Assembly: GCF_016107395.1 (NCBI RefSeq)
Contig: NZ_JAAIKO010000003.1
Span: forward strand, 248,001 to 312,000
Length of the DNA: 64,000 nucleotides
Origin: Streptomyces fildesensis
GTDB lineage: Bacteria; Actinomycetota; Actinomycetes; Streptomycetales; Streptomycetaceae
Direction: 5' to 3'
The notes under the pieces are model-generated. The model made no database searches and was not told the DNA's origin. It saw only the letters and a program-made list of their open reading frames with translations. A program made the position numbers and the translations under genes. Shown piece after piece: positions 1 through 8,009 of this stretch. The stretch's first letter is position 1, and the number at the start of each line of letters is the position of its first letter.

Positions 1-2
1 TG

Positions 3-1289
3 GCCCGGCTCGCTCCCGCCGCCACCCTCGGCGAGCTCGCCGACGCCGCTCTCGTCATCGAGGCGATCATCGAGGACCTGCCGGCCAAGCAGCGGCTCTT
101 CAGCGAGCTGGAGGACGTCGTCGACGACGCGTGCCTGCTCGCCACCAACACCTCCTCGCTCTCCGTGACCGCCGTCGCCGGCGCTCTGCGCCGTCCCGGA
201 CGCTTCGTCGGCCTGCACTTCTTCAACCCGGCGCCGCTCCTCCCCCTCGTGGAGGTGGTCTCCGCCGCCACCACCGACGAGGACGCGGCGGCCACCGTGT
301 ACGCGACCGCCGCCGCCTGGGGAAAGTCCCCGGTGCGCTGCACCGACACCCCCGGCTTCATCGTCAACCGGATCGCCCGACCCTTCTACGCCGAGGCGTT
401 CCGCCTCCACGAGGAGGGGGCCGCCGATCCCGCCACCATCGACGCGGTCCTGCGCGAGTGCGGCGGATTCGCGATGGGCCCCTTCGAGCTGACCGACCTG
501 ATCGGCCAGGACGTGAACGAGGCCGTCACCCGGTCCGTCTGGGAGTCGTTCTTCCACGACCCCAAGTTCACGCCGTCCCTCGCCCAGCGCCGCCTCGTCG
601 AATCCGGACTGCTCGGCCGCAAGTCGGGGCGCGGCTGGTTCCGGTACGGGGACGAGGACCGGCCGCTCGCGGCGACGGCGGCTCCGGCGCCCGCGCCCGA
701 GCAGGTGACGGTCCTCGGCGACCTGGGGCCGGCGGCGGAACTCGTCGCCCTCATGGAGGAGGCGGGTATCCACGTCGACCACGAGGAGGGCGGCCCCGGG
801 GCGATCCTCCTGGGTGACGACGACTGGCTCTTCCTCGCCGACGGCTCCTACGCCACCGAGCGCGGCGACAGCGTCATCCACTTCGACCTCGCGCTGGACT
901 ACCGGGCCGCCACCCGGATCGCGCTGGCACCCGGCGACACCGCACGGCCCGAAGCGGTCCTGGCGGCCGTCGGGCTGTTCCAGGCGCTGGGCAAGCAGGT
1001 CAGCGTGATCGAGGACGTCCCCGGCATGATCGTCGCCCGGACGGTGGCGATGCTCGTGGACCTCGCCGCCGACGCGGTCGCCAAGGCGGTCGCCTCGCCC
1101 GCCGACATCGACACCGCGATGCGGCTCGGCGTGAACTATCCGCTCGGTCCGCTGGAGTGGGGCGACCGCCTCGGCGCGCACTGGGTGTGCGAGGTCCTGT
1201 CCGAGCTGCACGATTCGTGCCCCGGTGGCCGCTACGCCCCGTCGGCGCTGCTGCGCCGCCGTACGGCGGCCGAGGGGAAGCTGTTCTAA
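3..1289 (+). CDS. 3-hydroxyacyl-CoA dehydrogenase (5' end outside window)
   Basis: An NAD-dependent 3-hydroxyacyl-CoA dehydrogenase oxidises 3-hydroxyacyl-CoA to 3-oxoacyl-CoA in fatty acid or phenylacetate breakdown. The reading frame is already open at the window edge; 428 residues are visible and most of the N-terminal Rossmann fold, with its nucleotide-binding glycines, lies upstream. Visible marks are NTSSLSV, the block HFFNPAPLLPLVEVV, and two copies of the C-terminal helical domain, each opening with a PGFIVNR or PGMIVAR type motif (near visible residues 114 and 337). The duplicated C-terminal domain points to the long PaaH/PaaC-like form. A TetR gene follows after 2 bp, so the two are probably co-transcribed. 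The family is clear; the in vivo substrate is not. Confidence 0.9.
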   Translation, partial: ARLAPAATLGELADAALVIEAIIEDLPAKQRLFSELEDVVDDACLLATNTSSLSVTAVAGALRRPGRFVGLHFFNPAPLLPLVEVVSAATTDEDAAATVYATAAAWGKSPVRCTDTPGFIVNRIARPFYAEAFRLHEEGAADPATIDAVLRECGGFAMGPFELTDLIGQDVNEAVTRSVWESFFHDPKFTPSLAQRRLVESGLLGRKSGRGWFRYGDEDRPLAATAAPAPAPEQVTVLGDLGPAAELVALMEEAGIHVDHEEGGPGAILLGDDDWLFLADGSYATERGDSVIHFDLALDYRAATRIALAPGDTARPEAVLAAVGLFQALGKQVSVIEDVPGMIVARTVAMLVDLAADAVAKAVASPADIDTAMRLGVNYPLGPLEWGDRLGAHWVCEVLSELHDSCPGGRYAPSALLRRRTAAEGKLF

Positions 1290-1291
1290 TC

Positions 1292-1900
1292 GTGACCATG
1301 GCCGAGCCCCCTAGTCCCCGCGTCAAACGGGACACGTACACCCCCGACACGCTGCTTGCCGTCGCCGTCGAGGTGTTCAACGAGCGCGGCTACGACGGCA
1401 CCTCCATGGAGGACCTCTCCCGCGCCGCCGGAATCTCCAAGTCCTCGATCTACCACCATGTGCGCGGCAAGGAGGAACTGCTCCACCGCGCCGTCGGGCG
1501 GGCCCTGGACGGCCTGTTCGGCATTCTGGAGGAGCCGCGGGCACGCCAGGGGCGGGCGATCGAGCGGCTGGAGTACGTCACCCGGCGCACCGCCGAGGTG
1601 CTCATGGAGGAGCTGCCCTACGTCACCCTGCTGCTGCGGGTGCGCGGGAACACCAGCACCGAACGCTGGGCGATGGAGCGGCGCCGGGAGTTCGACCAGC
1701 GGGTGTCCGACCTGCTGAAGGCCGCCGCGAGCGAGGGTGATCTCCGCTCCGACATGGACATCCGGCTGGCGACGCGACTGCTCTTCGGCATGATCAACTC
1801 CATCGTGGAGTGGTACCGGCCGGACGCCAAGGGTGCGATCGACGGGGAACACGTCGCGGACGCCGCGGTACGCCTGGCCTTCGAGGGGCTGCGCACGTAG
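1292..1900 (+). CDS. TetR-family transcriptional regulator
   Basis: 202-residue one-component repressor type. The N-terminal helix-turn-helix is plain at about residues 32-55 (SMEDLSRAAGISKSSIYHHV), followed by a helical ligand-binding domain ending in a C-terminal helix rich in hydrophobics. The GTG start chosen lies 2 bp after the dehydrogenase stop and has a GAGGGGAAG Shine-Dalgarno (SD) inside the end of that gene; an ATG 6 bp further on is an alternative. Tight coupling to the acyl-CoA dehydrogenase suggests it senses an acyl-CoA or related acid and controls that gene set, but this is inference from position. Confidence 0.88.
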   Translation: MTMAEPPSPRVKRDTYTPDTLLAVAVEVFNERGYDGTSMEDLSRAAGISKSSIYHHVRGKEELLHRAVGRALDGLFGILEEPRARQGRAIERLEYVTRRTAEVLMEELPYVTLLLRVRGNTSTERWAMERRREFDQRVSDLLKAAASEGDLRSDMDIRLATRLLFGMINSIVEWYRPDAKGAIDGEHVADAAVRLAFEGLRT

Positions 1901-1958
1901 CCGAACCGTGAGGTCCAGACCATTGACCTCCGAACGGGGGCGCCGACACCGTCCAGCC

Positions 1959-2723
1959 ATGTATTCAGCTGGACGCACCCGGACCTTCCGCGCGATCGCC
2001 GCCACGGCTCTGGCCACCGCGCTTCCCCTGTTCCTGACGGCCTGTGGCGACGACGGCGGCAGCGGTGGCAAGGCGACGGCGGAGCCGTCCCCGACGGTCA
2101 CGGTGAAGACGTTCGACTGTCTGACCGAGGCCCAGGCCAAGGCCGGCTCGATCACCTTCAAGGACACCGGCGGCAACGCGCTGGACGGCTATCTGGCGGG
2201 CACGGGCACCACCGGGATCGTGCTCGCACACCAGTCGGACGGAAACGTCTGCCAGTGGGTCCCCAAGGCGCTCGAACTGGTCAAGAGCGGCTACCGGGTG
2301 CTGGCGATCGACTCCAACGGTGACGAGGTGCCCGAGGTCGTCGCGGGTGCCCAGCTGCTGCGCGGCAAGGGGGCGACGAAACTGGTGCTCATGGGCGCCT
2401 CCAAGGGCGGCACCTCGGTGCTGACCGCCGCCGCGAAGGTCCAGCCGCCGGCGGACGCCGTCGTCTCGCTCTCCGCGCCCGAGCAGTACGGGCAGATGGA
2501 CGCGGCGGCCGCGGTCCCGGGGCTGACCGCGCCGGTCTTCTACATGGCGGCGGACGGGGACACCGCGTTCGCGGATTCCACCAAGGCGCTCAGCAAGGCC
2601 TCGGTGAAGGCCAAGGAGAACTCGCTGTACATCGTGACCGGGATCCACCACGGCGTCTCGATGCTGGACGACGCCGAGAACTGGGCGAAGGTCACCGCTT
2701 TCCTGAAGAAGTACGGCGGCTGA
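1959..2723 (+). CDS. alpha/beta-hydrolase-fold lipoprotein
   Basis: 254 residues. A short basic N-terminus and hydrophobic stretch end in the lipobox LTAC, giving lipidated Cys29 and anchoring outside the membrane. The mature part has an alpha/beta hydrolase look: nucleophile elbow GASKGG near residue 148, an acid in the AADGDTAF segment, and a histidine pair in GIHHG near the C-terminus. A dienelactone-hydrolase-like esterase is the best guess; the substrate is unknown. The ATG was chosen because it directly precedes the signal peptide; earlier in-frame starts would place the lipobox too far inside. It converges on the Lrp gene across a strong hairpin. Confidence 0.8.
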   Translation: MYSAGRTRTFRAIAATALATALPLFLTACGDDGGSGGKATAEPSPTVTVKTFDCLTEAQAKAGSITFKDTGGNALDGYLAGTGTTGIVLAHQSDGNVCQWVPKALELVKSGYRVLAIDSNGDEVPEVVAGAQLLRGKGATKLVLMGASKGGTSVLTAAAKVQPPADAVVSLSAPEQYGQMDAAAAVPGLTAPVFYMAADGDTAFADSTKALSKASVKAKENSLYIVTGIHHGVSMLDDAENWAKVTAFLKKYGG

Positions 2724-2773
2724 GAGACGCACGGCGGCCACGCGCAGTGGCTGTGTGCAGCGCGCCGATGGAC

Positions 2774-2803
2774 GAGCCGGCCGGGGAGATCCCCGGCCGG
2801 CTC
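2774..2803. terminator. bidirectional hairpin terminator
   Basis: A perfect 13-bp stem (GAGCCGGCCGGGG and its complement) with a 4-nt AGAT loop sits between the convergent lipoprotein and Lrp genes and overlaps the Lrp stop codon. There is no U-tract, as is usual for streptomycete terminators. Confidence 0.8.
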
Positions 2804-3284
2804 AGTCGTCGACCACGAGGTCCGTCTCCTCGAAGACCAGGAGGGTCCGGCTGCCGAGGACCTCCGGTATGGCCTGGATGCGGGTCAGCACGAGCTCGCG
2901 GAGGCTGCGGTTGTCCGCCGTGTGCACCAGCATCAACACATCGAAATCTCCGCTTACCAGGGCAATGTGGGCTACACCCGGAAGAGTGAGAAGTGTTTCC
3001 CGGACCGTCCGCCAGGAGTTCTGAACGATCTTGAGGGTGATGTACGCCGACGCGCCCTGCCCGGCGCGTTCATGGTCCACCCGGGCGGTGAACCCGCGGA
3101 TGACGCCGTCCTCGATGAGGCGGTTGATCCGGGCGTAGGCGTTCGCCCGCGAAACGTGCACGCGCTCGGCCACAGAGCGGATCGAGGCACGTCCGTCCTC
3201 CTGCAGCAGTCGCAGAATCGTCCGGTCGATGGGATCGAGGGGACGGTTCTGCGGATCGGGCTCGGCCATCTGTTCTCGCGGCAT
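2802..3284 (-). CDS. bkdR: Lrp/AsnC-family regulator, BkdR-like
   Basis: 160-residue Lrp/AsnC protein. The N-terminal helix-turn-helix covers about residues 20-65 (core SVAERVHVSRANAYARINRL), followed by a RAM ligand-binding domain with the usual strand order. The ATG chosen has a GGGAGGT SD 8 nt upstream; a shorter start at MAEPDP is possible. It is divergent from the E1alpha-E1beta-E2 operon across 161 bp, the arrangement of bkdR, whose product regulates branched-chain 2-oxoacid dehydrogenase genes in Streptomyces and Pseudomonas. The ligand is probably a branched-chain amino or oxo acid. The symbol rests on family plus context. Confidence 0.82.
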   Translation of the reverse strand: MPREQMAEPDPQNRPLDPIDRTILRLLQEDGRASIRSVAERVHVSRANAYARINRLIEDGVIRGFTARVDHERAGQGASAYITLKIVQNSWRTVRETLLTLPGVAHIALVSGDFDVLMLVHTADNRSLRELVLTRIQAIPEVLGSRTLLVFEETDLVVDD

Positions 3285-3445
3285 GCCCCCGGACCTCCCT
3301 ACCATGGACGGACTGGCTCCATTCCAGGCTGTGCAGAACCGTTTGTCCACAGGCTGAACGTACCTGTGGCCAAAATGCCTCCAACAACCGAACAATCGGT
3401 TGGGAGGACGCGATCCGTCCTCCAACCTACGAGGAGGTGCTCGCG
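3285..3445. promoter_or_regulatory. divergent bkdR/bkd operon control region
   Basis: This 161-bp gap must hold both promoters. It contains three inverted repeats: CCACAGG/CCTGTGG (3347-3353 and 3363-3369, 9-bp spacer), a bulged CCTCC..AACCG/CGGTTGGGAGG pair around 3378-3407, and GGAGGAC/GTCCTCC (3403-3409 and 3417-3423). It is locally richer in A/T than the flanking genes. These are candidate sites for the Lrp-type regulator; I cannot tell which are bound. Confidence 0.5.
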
Positions 3446-4612
3446 ATGACCGTCATGGACCAGAAACCCGCCCCTGGCCACAGGCATGGGGGACCCCAGC
3501 GCCCCCCCATCGACGCCACGCCGCTGCTGCCCGAGACGGAACCGTTCCGGCTGCTGGGCACCCCCGACGCCGCCAAGATCGACCCGGCGCTGCTCACCGA
3601 GCTCTACGGCCAGCTCGTGCGCGGCCGCCGGTACAACCGGCAGGCCACCGCGCTGACCCGGCAGGGCCGGCTGGCGGTCTACCCCTCCAGCACCGGTCAG
3701 GAGGCCTGTGAGGTCGCCGCCGCCATGGCGCTGCGCCCCCAGGACTGGCTCTTCCCGAGCTACCGCGACACGCTCGCCGTGATCGCCCGCGGTGTGGACC
3801 CGGTCGAGGCGCTCACCCTGCTGCGCGGCGACTGGCACACGGGCTACGACCCGCGCGAACACCATGTGGCACCGCTCAGCACCCCGCTGGCCACCCAGCT
3901 GCCGCACGCGGTCGGCCTCGCGCACGCCGCCCGCCTCCAGGGCGACGACGTGGTCGCGCTCGCCATGGTCGGCGACGGCGGCACCAGCGAGGGCGATTTC
4001 CACGAGGCGCTGAACTTCGCGGCTGTCTGGAACGCGCCGGTGGTCTTCCTCGTGCAGAACAACGGCTTCGCCATCTCCGTACCGCTCGACAAGCAGAGCG
4101 CCGCCCCCTCGCTCGCCCACAAGGCGGTCGGCTACGGCATGCCCGGCCGGCTCGTGGACGGGAACGACGCGCCCGCCGTGCACCAGGTGCTCACCGAAGC
4201 CGTCGAGCGGGCCCGTTCGGGCGGCGGACCGACCCTCGTCGAGGCGGTCACGTACCGCATGGAGGCGCACACCAACGCCGACGACGCCACCCGCTACCGG
4301 GAGGACGCCGAGGTCGAGGCCTGGCGCGAACACGACCCGATCACCCTGCTGGAGCGGGAGCTGAACGGGCGCGGGCTGCTCGACGACACCACGCGGCAAG
4401 CCGCGGAGGAAGCCGCCGAGAAGATGGCCGCGGACCTGCGCGAGCGGATGAACGCCGAACCGCTGCTGGACCCGATGGACCTCTTCGCCCACGTCTACGC
4501 CGAACAGACCCCCCAACTGCGTGAGCAGGCGGCCATGCTGCGCGCCGAGCTCGATGCCGAACACGACGGCGGGCAGACCGACCACACCGAGCACGCCGGA
4601 GCCGGTTCATGA
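3446..4612 (+). CDS. bkdA: branched-chain 2-oxoacid dehydrogenase E1 alpha (copy A)
   Basis: 388-residue thiamine-diphosphate-dependent E1 alpha subunit, which decarboxylates the 2-oxo acids from Val, Leu and Ile with E1 beta. The ThDP/Mg motif runs from GDGGTSEGDFHEA to QNNGFAIS. The stretch THTNADD-type loop (MEAHTNADDATRYR) is the conserved phosphorylation-loop region of the family. The ATG used has a GAGGAGGTG SD; a GTG 9 bp earlier lies inside that SD and is rejected. The first 25 residues include a Gly/His/Pro-rich patch encoded by a small G-run/C-run palindrome (3486-3510). The stop overlaps the next start (ATGA). A second copy lies at 24155. Confidence 0.93.
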   Translation: MTVMDQKPAPGHRHGGPQRPPIDATPLLPETEPFRLLGTPDAAKIDPALLTELYGQLVRGRRYNRQATALTRQGRLAVYPSSTGQEACEVAAAMALRPQDWLFPSYRDTLAVIARGVDPVEALTLLRGDWHTGYDPREHHVAPLSTPLATQLPHAVGLAHAARLQGDDVVALAMVGDGGTSEGDFHEALNFAAVWNAPVVFLVQNNGFAISVPLDKQSAAPSLAHKAVGYGMPGRLVDGNDAPAVHQVLTEAVERARSGGGPTLVEAVTYRMEAHTNADDATRYREDAEVEAWREHDPITLLERELNGRGLLDDTTRQAAEEAAEKMAADLRERMNAEPLLDPMDLFAHVYAEQTPQLREQAAMLRAELDAEHDGGQTDHTEHAGAGS

Positions 4613-5631
4613 GCACCGCGACCGCCCCCGCCCCCACCACCGCGCGCAAGCCCGCCACCATGGCGCAGGCGCTCAACCGGGCACTGCGGGACGCCATGGC
4701 CGAGGATCCGGCCGTCCATGTACTCGGTGAGGACGTCGGCGCTCTCGGCGGCGTCTTCCGGATCACGGACGGCCTCACCAAGGAGTTCGGCGAGACCCGC
4801 TGTACGGACACCCCGCTCGCCGAGGCCGGAATCCTCGGCGCGGCGGTCGGCATGGCGATGTACGGGCTGCGGCCGGTCGTCGAGATGCAGTTCGACGCCT
4901 TCGCCTACCCCTCCTTCGAGCAGCTGATCAGCCACGTGGCCAAGATGCGCAACCGCACGCGCGGCGCGCTGCCGCTGCCGATCACGATCCGGGTGCCCTA
5001 CGGCGGCGGTATCGGCGGTGTGGAGCACCACAGCGACTCCTCGGAGGCGTACTACCTGCACACACCCGGCCTGCACGTGGTCACCCCGGCGACGGTCGGC
5101 GACGCGTACGGGCTGCTGCGGGCCGCCATCGCCTCGGACGACCCGGTGGTCTTCCTGGAGCCGAAGCGGCTCTACTGGTCCAAGGACGACTGGAACGCCG
5201 ACGAGCCGGCGGCGGTGGAGCCCATAGGGCGCGCCGTCGTGCGGCGCCCGGGGCGCAGCGCCACCCTCATCACCTACGGCCCCTCCCTGCCGGTCTGCCT
5301 CGAAGCCGCGGAAGCCGCGAAGGAGGAGGGCTGGGACCTCGAAGTCCTCGACCTGCGCAGCCTGGTGCCCTTCGACGACGAGACGGTCGCTGCAGCGGTG
5401 CGCAGGACGGGCCGGGCCGTCGTCGTGCACGAGTCCGCCGGATTCGGCGGCGCCGGTGCGGAGATCGCGGCCCGGGTCACCGAGCGCTGCTTCCACCACC
5501 TCGAAGCACCGGTCCTGCGGGTCGCCGGCTTCGACATCCCGTATCCGCCGCCGATGCTGGAGCGGCACCATCTGCCCAGCGTCGACCGGATCCTGGACGC
5601 GGTCGGCCGGCTCCAGTGGGAGGCGCGCTGA
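4609..5631 (+). CDS. bkdB: branched-chain 2-oxoacid dehydrogenase E1 beta (copy A)
   Basis: 340-residue E1 beta subunit. Family marks are the segment GEDVGALGGVFRITDGL near the N-terminus, the RIPYGGG-type loop (RVPYGGGIGGVEHHSDS), the EPKRLYW segment, and the C-terminal transketolase domain ending near HLPSVDRIL. It pairs with the upstream E1 alpha as an alpha2beta2 heterotetramer. ATGA overlap with E1 alpha and a 1-bp overlap with E2 indicate translational coupling and equal dosage. Confidence 0.94.
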   Translation: MSTATAPAPTTARKPATMAQALNRALRDAMAEDPAVHVLGEDVGALGGVFRITDGLTKEFGETRCTDTPLAEAGILGAAVGMAMYGLRPVVEMQFDAFAYPSFEQLISHVAKMRNRTRGALPLPITIRVPYGGGIGGVEHHSDSSEAYYLHTPGLHVVTPATVGDAYGLLRAAIASDDPVVFLEPKRLYWSKDDWNADEPAAVEPIGRAVVRRPGRSATLITYGPSLPVCLEAAEAAKEEGWDLEVLDLRSLVPFDDETVAAAVRRTGRAVVVHESAGFGGAGAEIAARVTERCFHHLEAPVLRVAGFDIPYPPPMLERHHLPSVDRILDAVGRLQWEAR

Positions 5632-6977
5632 TGGCCGTCGTGAAGGAGTTCACCCTCCCGGACCTGGGAGAAGGGCTGACCGAGGCGGAGATCGTCCGCT
5701 GGCTGGTGCAGGTCGGCGAGGTCGTCGCCATCGACCAGCCGGTCGTCGAGGTCGAGACGGCCAAGGCCGTGGTCGAGGTCCCGTGCCCCTACGGCGGCGT
5801 CGTCACGGCCCGGTACGGCGCGGAGGGCGAATCGCTGGCGGTGGGCCGTCCCCTGATCACGGTGGCGGTCGGAACCGCGGTGAGCTCCGACGCCTCCGGC
5901 GCTCCCGCGTCCGGTGACGCCGGCGCAGGTGAGGGATCCGGCAACGTCCTGGTCGGCTACGGCACGACCGCGCCGGGCGCACGCCGCCGCCGGGTCCGGC
6001 CGGTCGCGGCTGCCAGCCCGGCTCCGGCTCCGGCTCCGGCTCCGGCACCGGCACCGGCAGCTGTTGTTGAGACCGTGCCGGTCGGTCCGGTGGCGGTCAT
6101 CTCGCCGCTGGTGCGGCGGATCGCGCGGGAGAACCGGCTCGACCTGCGGTCGCTGACCGGCTCGGGGCCGGACGGGCTGATTCTGCGCGCGGACGTGGAA
6201 CGGGCGGTCGCCGCGGCGGGTGCCGGCACGGCAGCGGCACCGGTCGCGACAGCACCGGCGGCTACGGCCGGCCCGGCTGCCGACGTGGTGGGGGAGCGGG
6301 TGCCGTTGCGCGGGATCCGGGGAGCGGTGGCCGAGAAGCTCAGCCGCAGCCGCCGGGAGATACCCGACGCCACCTGCTGGGTCGACGCCGATGCCACCGA
6401 ACTGCTCGCGGCCAGGGCGGCCATGAACGCGGGTGGCGGGCCGAAGGTCTCCGTGCTCGCGCTGCTCGCGCGGATCTGCACCGCGGCACTGGCGCGGTAC
6501 CCGGAGCTCAACGCCACCGTCGACACCGAGCGGAACGAGATCGTGCGGCTGCCCGCCGTGCACATCGGCTTCGCCGCGCAGACGGAACGCGGGCTGATGG
6601 TCCCGGTCGTCAAGGACGCTCAGGCACGCACCACCTCAGGCCTGTCGGCGGAGATCGGCCGGCTCACCGAGGCGGCCCGCACCGGGCGGCTCACGCCCGC
6701 GGATCTCACCGGCGGCACGTTCACCCTCAACAACTACGGAGTGTTCGGTGTCGACGGTTCGACGCCGATCATCAACCATCCCGAGGCCGCGATGCTCGGA
6801 GTCGGCCGCATAGCCGCCAAACCCTGGGTCCACCAGGGGGAACTGGCGGTACGGCAGGTCGTCCAGCTGTCGTTCACCTTCGACCACCGGGTGTGCGACG
6901 GCGGTACGGCGGGCGGCTTCCTGCGGTTCGTCGCCGACTGCGTGGAGCAGCCGGCCGTGCTGCTCGCCGCGGTCTGA
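5631..6977 (+). CDS. bkdC: branched-chain 2-oxoacid dehydrogenase E2, dihydrolipoyl acyltransferase (copy A)
   Basis: 448 residues with one N-terminal lipoyl domain (lipoylated Lys in VEVETAKAVVEV, about residue 44), an Ala/Pro linker with a PAPAPAPAPAPA run, an E3-binding domain (PLVRRIARENRLDLRSL), and a C-terminal acyltransferase domain whose catalytic motif is DHRVCDG near residue 421. It transfers the branched acyl group from E1 to CoA. The E3 lipoamide dehydrogenase gene is not in the window. TGATG overlap with E1 beta; followed by about 90 bp before mobA. Confidence 0.94.
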   Translation: MAVVKEFTLPDLGEGLTEAEIVRWLVQVGEVVAIDQPVVEVETAKAVVEVPCPYGGVVTARYGAEGESLAVGRPLITVAVGTAVSSDASGAPASGDAGAGEGSGNVLVGYGTTAPGARRRRVRPVAAASPAPAPAPAPAPAPAAVVETVPVGPVAVISPLVRRIARENRLDLRSLTGSGPDGLILRADVERAVAAAGAGTAAAPVATAPAATAGPAADVVGERVPLRGIRGAVAEKLSRSRREIPDATCWVDADATELLAARAAMNAGGGPKVSVLALLARICTAALARYPELNATVDTERNEIVRLPAVHIGFAAQTERGLMVPVVKDAQARTTSGLSAEIGRLTEAARTGRLTPADLTGGTFTLNNYGVFGVDGSTPIINHPEAAMLGVGRIAAKPWVHQGELAVRQVVQLSFTFDHRVCDGGTAGGFLRFVADCVEQPAVLLAAV

Positions 6978-7068
6978 GCGGGCCAGGGCCCCGGCAGCGC
7001 CAGGGTCCGGCGGGCCGGGCAGCGCCGTGCGGGACCGCAGGACCCGGCCTCACGGCATACTGCGCGGT

Positions 7069-7662
7069 ATGAGTGCACATGACGCCGTGGTGCTGGCGGG
7101 CGGCGCCGCCAGGCGCCTGGGCGGGGCGGACAAGCCGGGACTGGAGGTCGCGGGGCGGCCGCTGCTCGACCGGGTGCTGGAGGCCTGCGAGGGCGCCGTC
7201 GACACGGTGGTCGTCGGTCCGCGCAGGCCCACCCGGCGGCCGGTGCTGTGGGCCCGGGAGGATCCGCCGGGCGGCGGACCGCTGCCCGCCCTCGCCGCCG
7301 GTCTGGCGCGGGCCGGTTCCGACACGGTGCTGGTGTTCGCCGCCGACATGCCGTTCCTGACGCGGACGGCGGCGGACGCCCTGCGGGAGTCGCTGGGGCG
7401 GGAGGCGGACGCGGACGGCGTCGTGCTGACCGATCCGTCCGGCCGGGACCAGCCGCTGGCCGCGGCCTACCGTACGGAGGCGCTGCGCCGGGGGCTGGCG
7501 CTGATCGCCACCGAGCACGGCACGCTCGCCGGGCTGCCGCTGCGCCTGCTCACCGAGGAGCTGCGGCTGCACCGGCTGCCGGACCCCTCGGGCTCGGATT
7601 CCTTCGACTGCGACACCTGGGACGATGTCGCCGCCGCACGGGCGCGACTGGAACAGGGGTGA
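7069..7662 (+). CDS. mobA: MobA-like molybdenum cofactor nucleotidyltransferase
   Basis: 197 residues. The N-terminal nucleotide-binding loop LAGGAARRLGGADK and the metal-binding AADMPFL near residue 90 mark the MobA/NTP-transferase fold, which attaches GMP to molybdopterin. The C-terminus is compact. The gene is followed by a small DUF6457-type protein and by moeA, supporting a role in molybdenum cofactor synthesis. Distinguishing MobA from MocA-type cytidylyltransferase would need modelling. Confidence 0.82.
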   Translation: MSAHDAVVLAGGAARRLGGADKPGLEVAGRPLLDRVLEACEGAVDTVVVGPRRPTRRPVLWAREDPPGGGPLPALAAGLARAGSDTVLVFAADMPFLTRTAADALRESLGREADADGVVLTDPSGRDQPLAAAYRTEALRRGLALIATEHGTLAGLPLRLLTEELRLHRLPDPSGSDSFDCDTWDDVAAARARLEQG

Positions 7663-7703
7663 GCCTGCGCGGCGATGTGCCCCGCATCGGGGACGATGGG
7701 CCT

Positions 7704-8009
7704 GTGTTGGATGAATGGATCGCCGCAGCCAAGGCCGAACTGGGGATCGAGCTCGAGGTCGACACCGAAGTCCTCCTCGACCTCGCCCGTGATGCCGCGC
7801 ATGGTGTCGCCCGCCCCGCCGCACCGCTGACCACCTTTCTGGTCGGCTACGCCGCCGCCCAGTCCGGCGGCGGCCCCGAGGAAGTGCGCAACGCTGCCCG
7901 CAAGGCGGCCGAACTTGCCGAACGCTGGTCCGCGGAGGCCGCCAGGGCCGGCGAGGCCGCCGGGAACAGCGATCCCGGGCCTTCCGAGGCAGGGAAGCCG
8001 GCCGGATGA
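7704..8009 (+). CDS. DUF6457-type small protein in the moco operon
   Basis: 101 residues (LDEWIAAAKAELGIELEVD at the start), helical, acidic, with an Ala/Glu-rich middle and a Pro/Ser/Gly tail. Proteins of this type sit between mobA and moeA in actinomycetes and have no known activity. The GTG at 7704 gives the conserved N-terminus; a GTG at 7659 that overlaps the mobA stop (GTGA) would add 15 residues and would be translationally coupled. The stop overlaps the moeA start (ATGA). Confidence 0.72.
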   Translation: MLDEWIAAAKAELGIELEVDTEVLLDLARDAAHGVARPAAPLTTFLVGYAAAQSGGGPEEVRNAARKAAELAERWSAEAARAGEAAGNSDPGPSEAGKPAG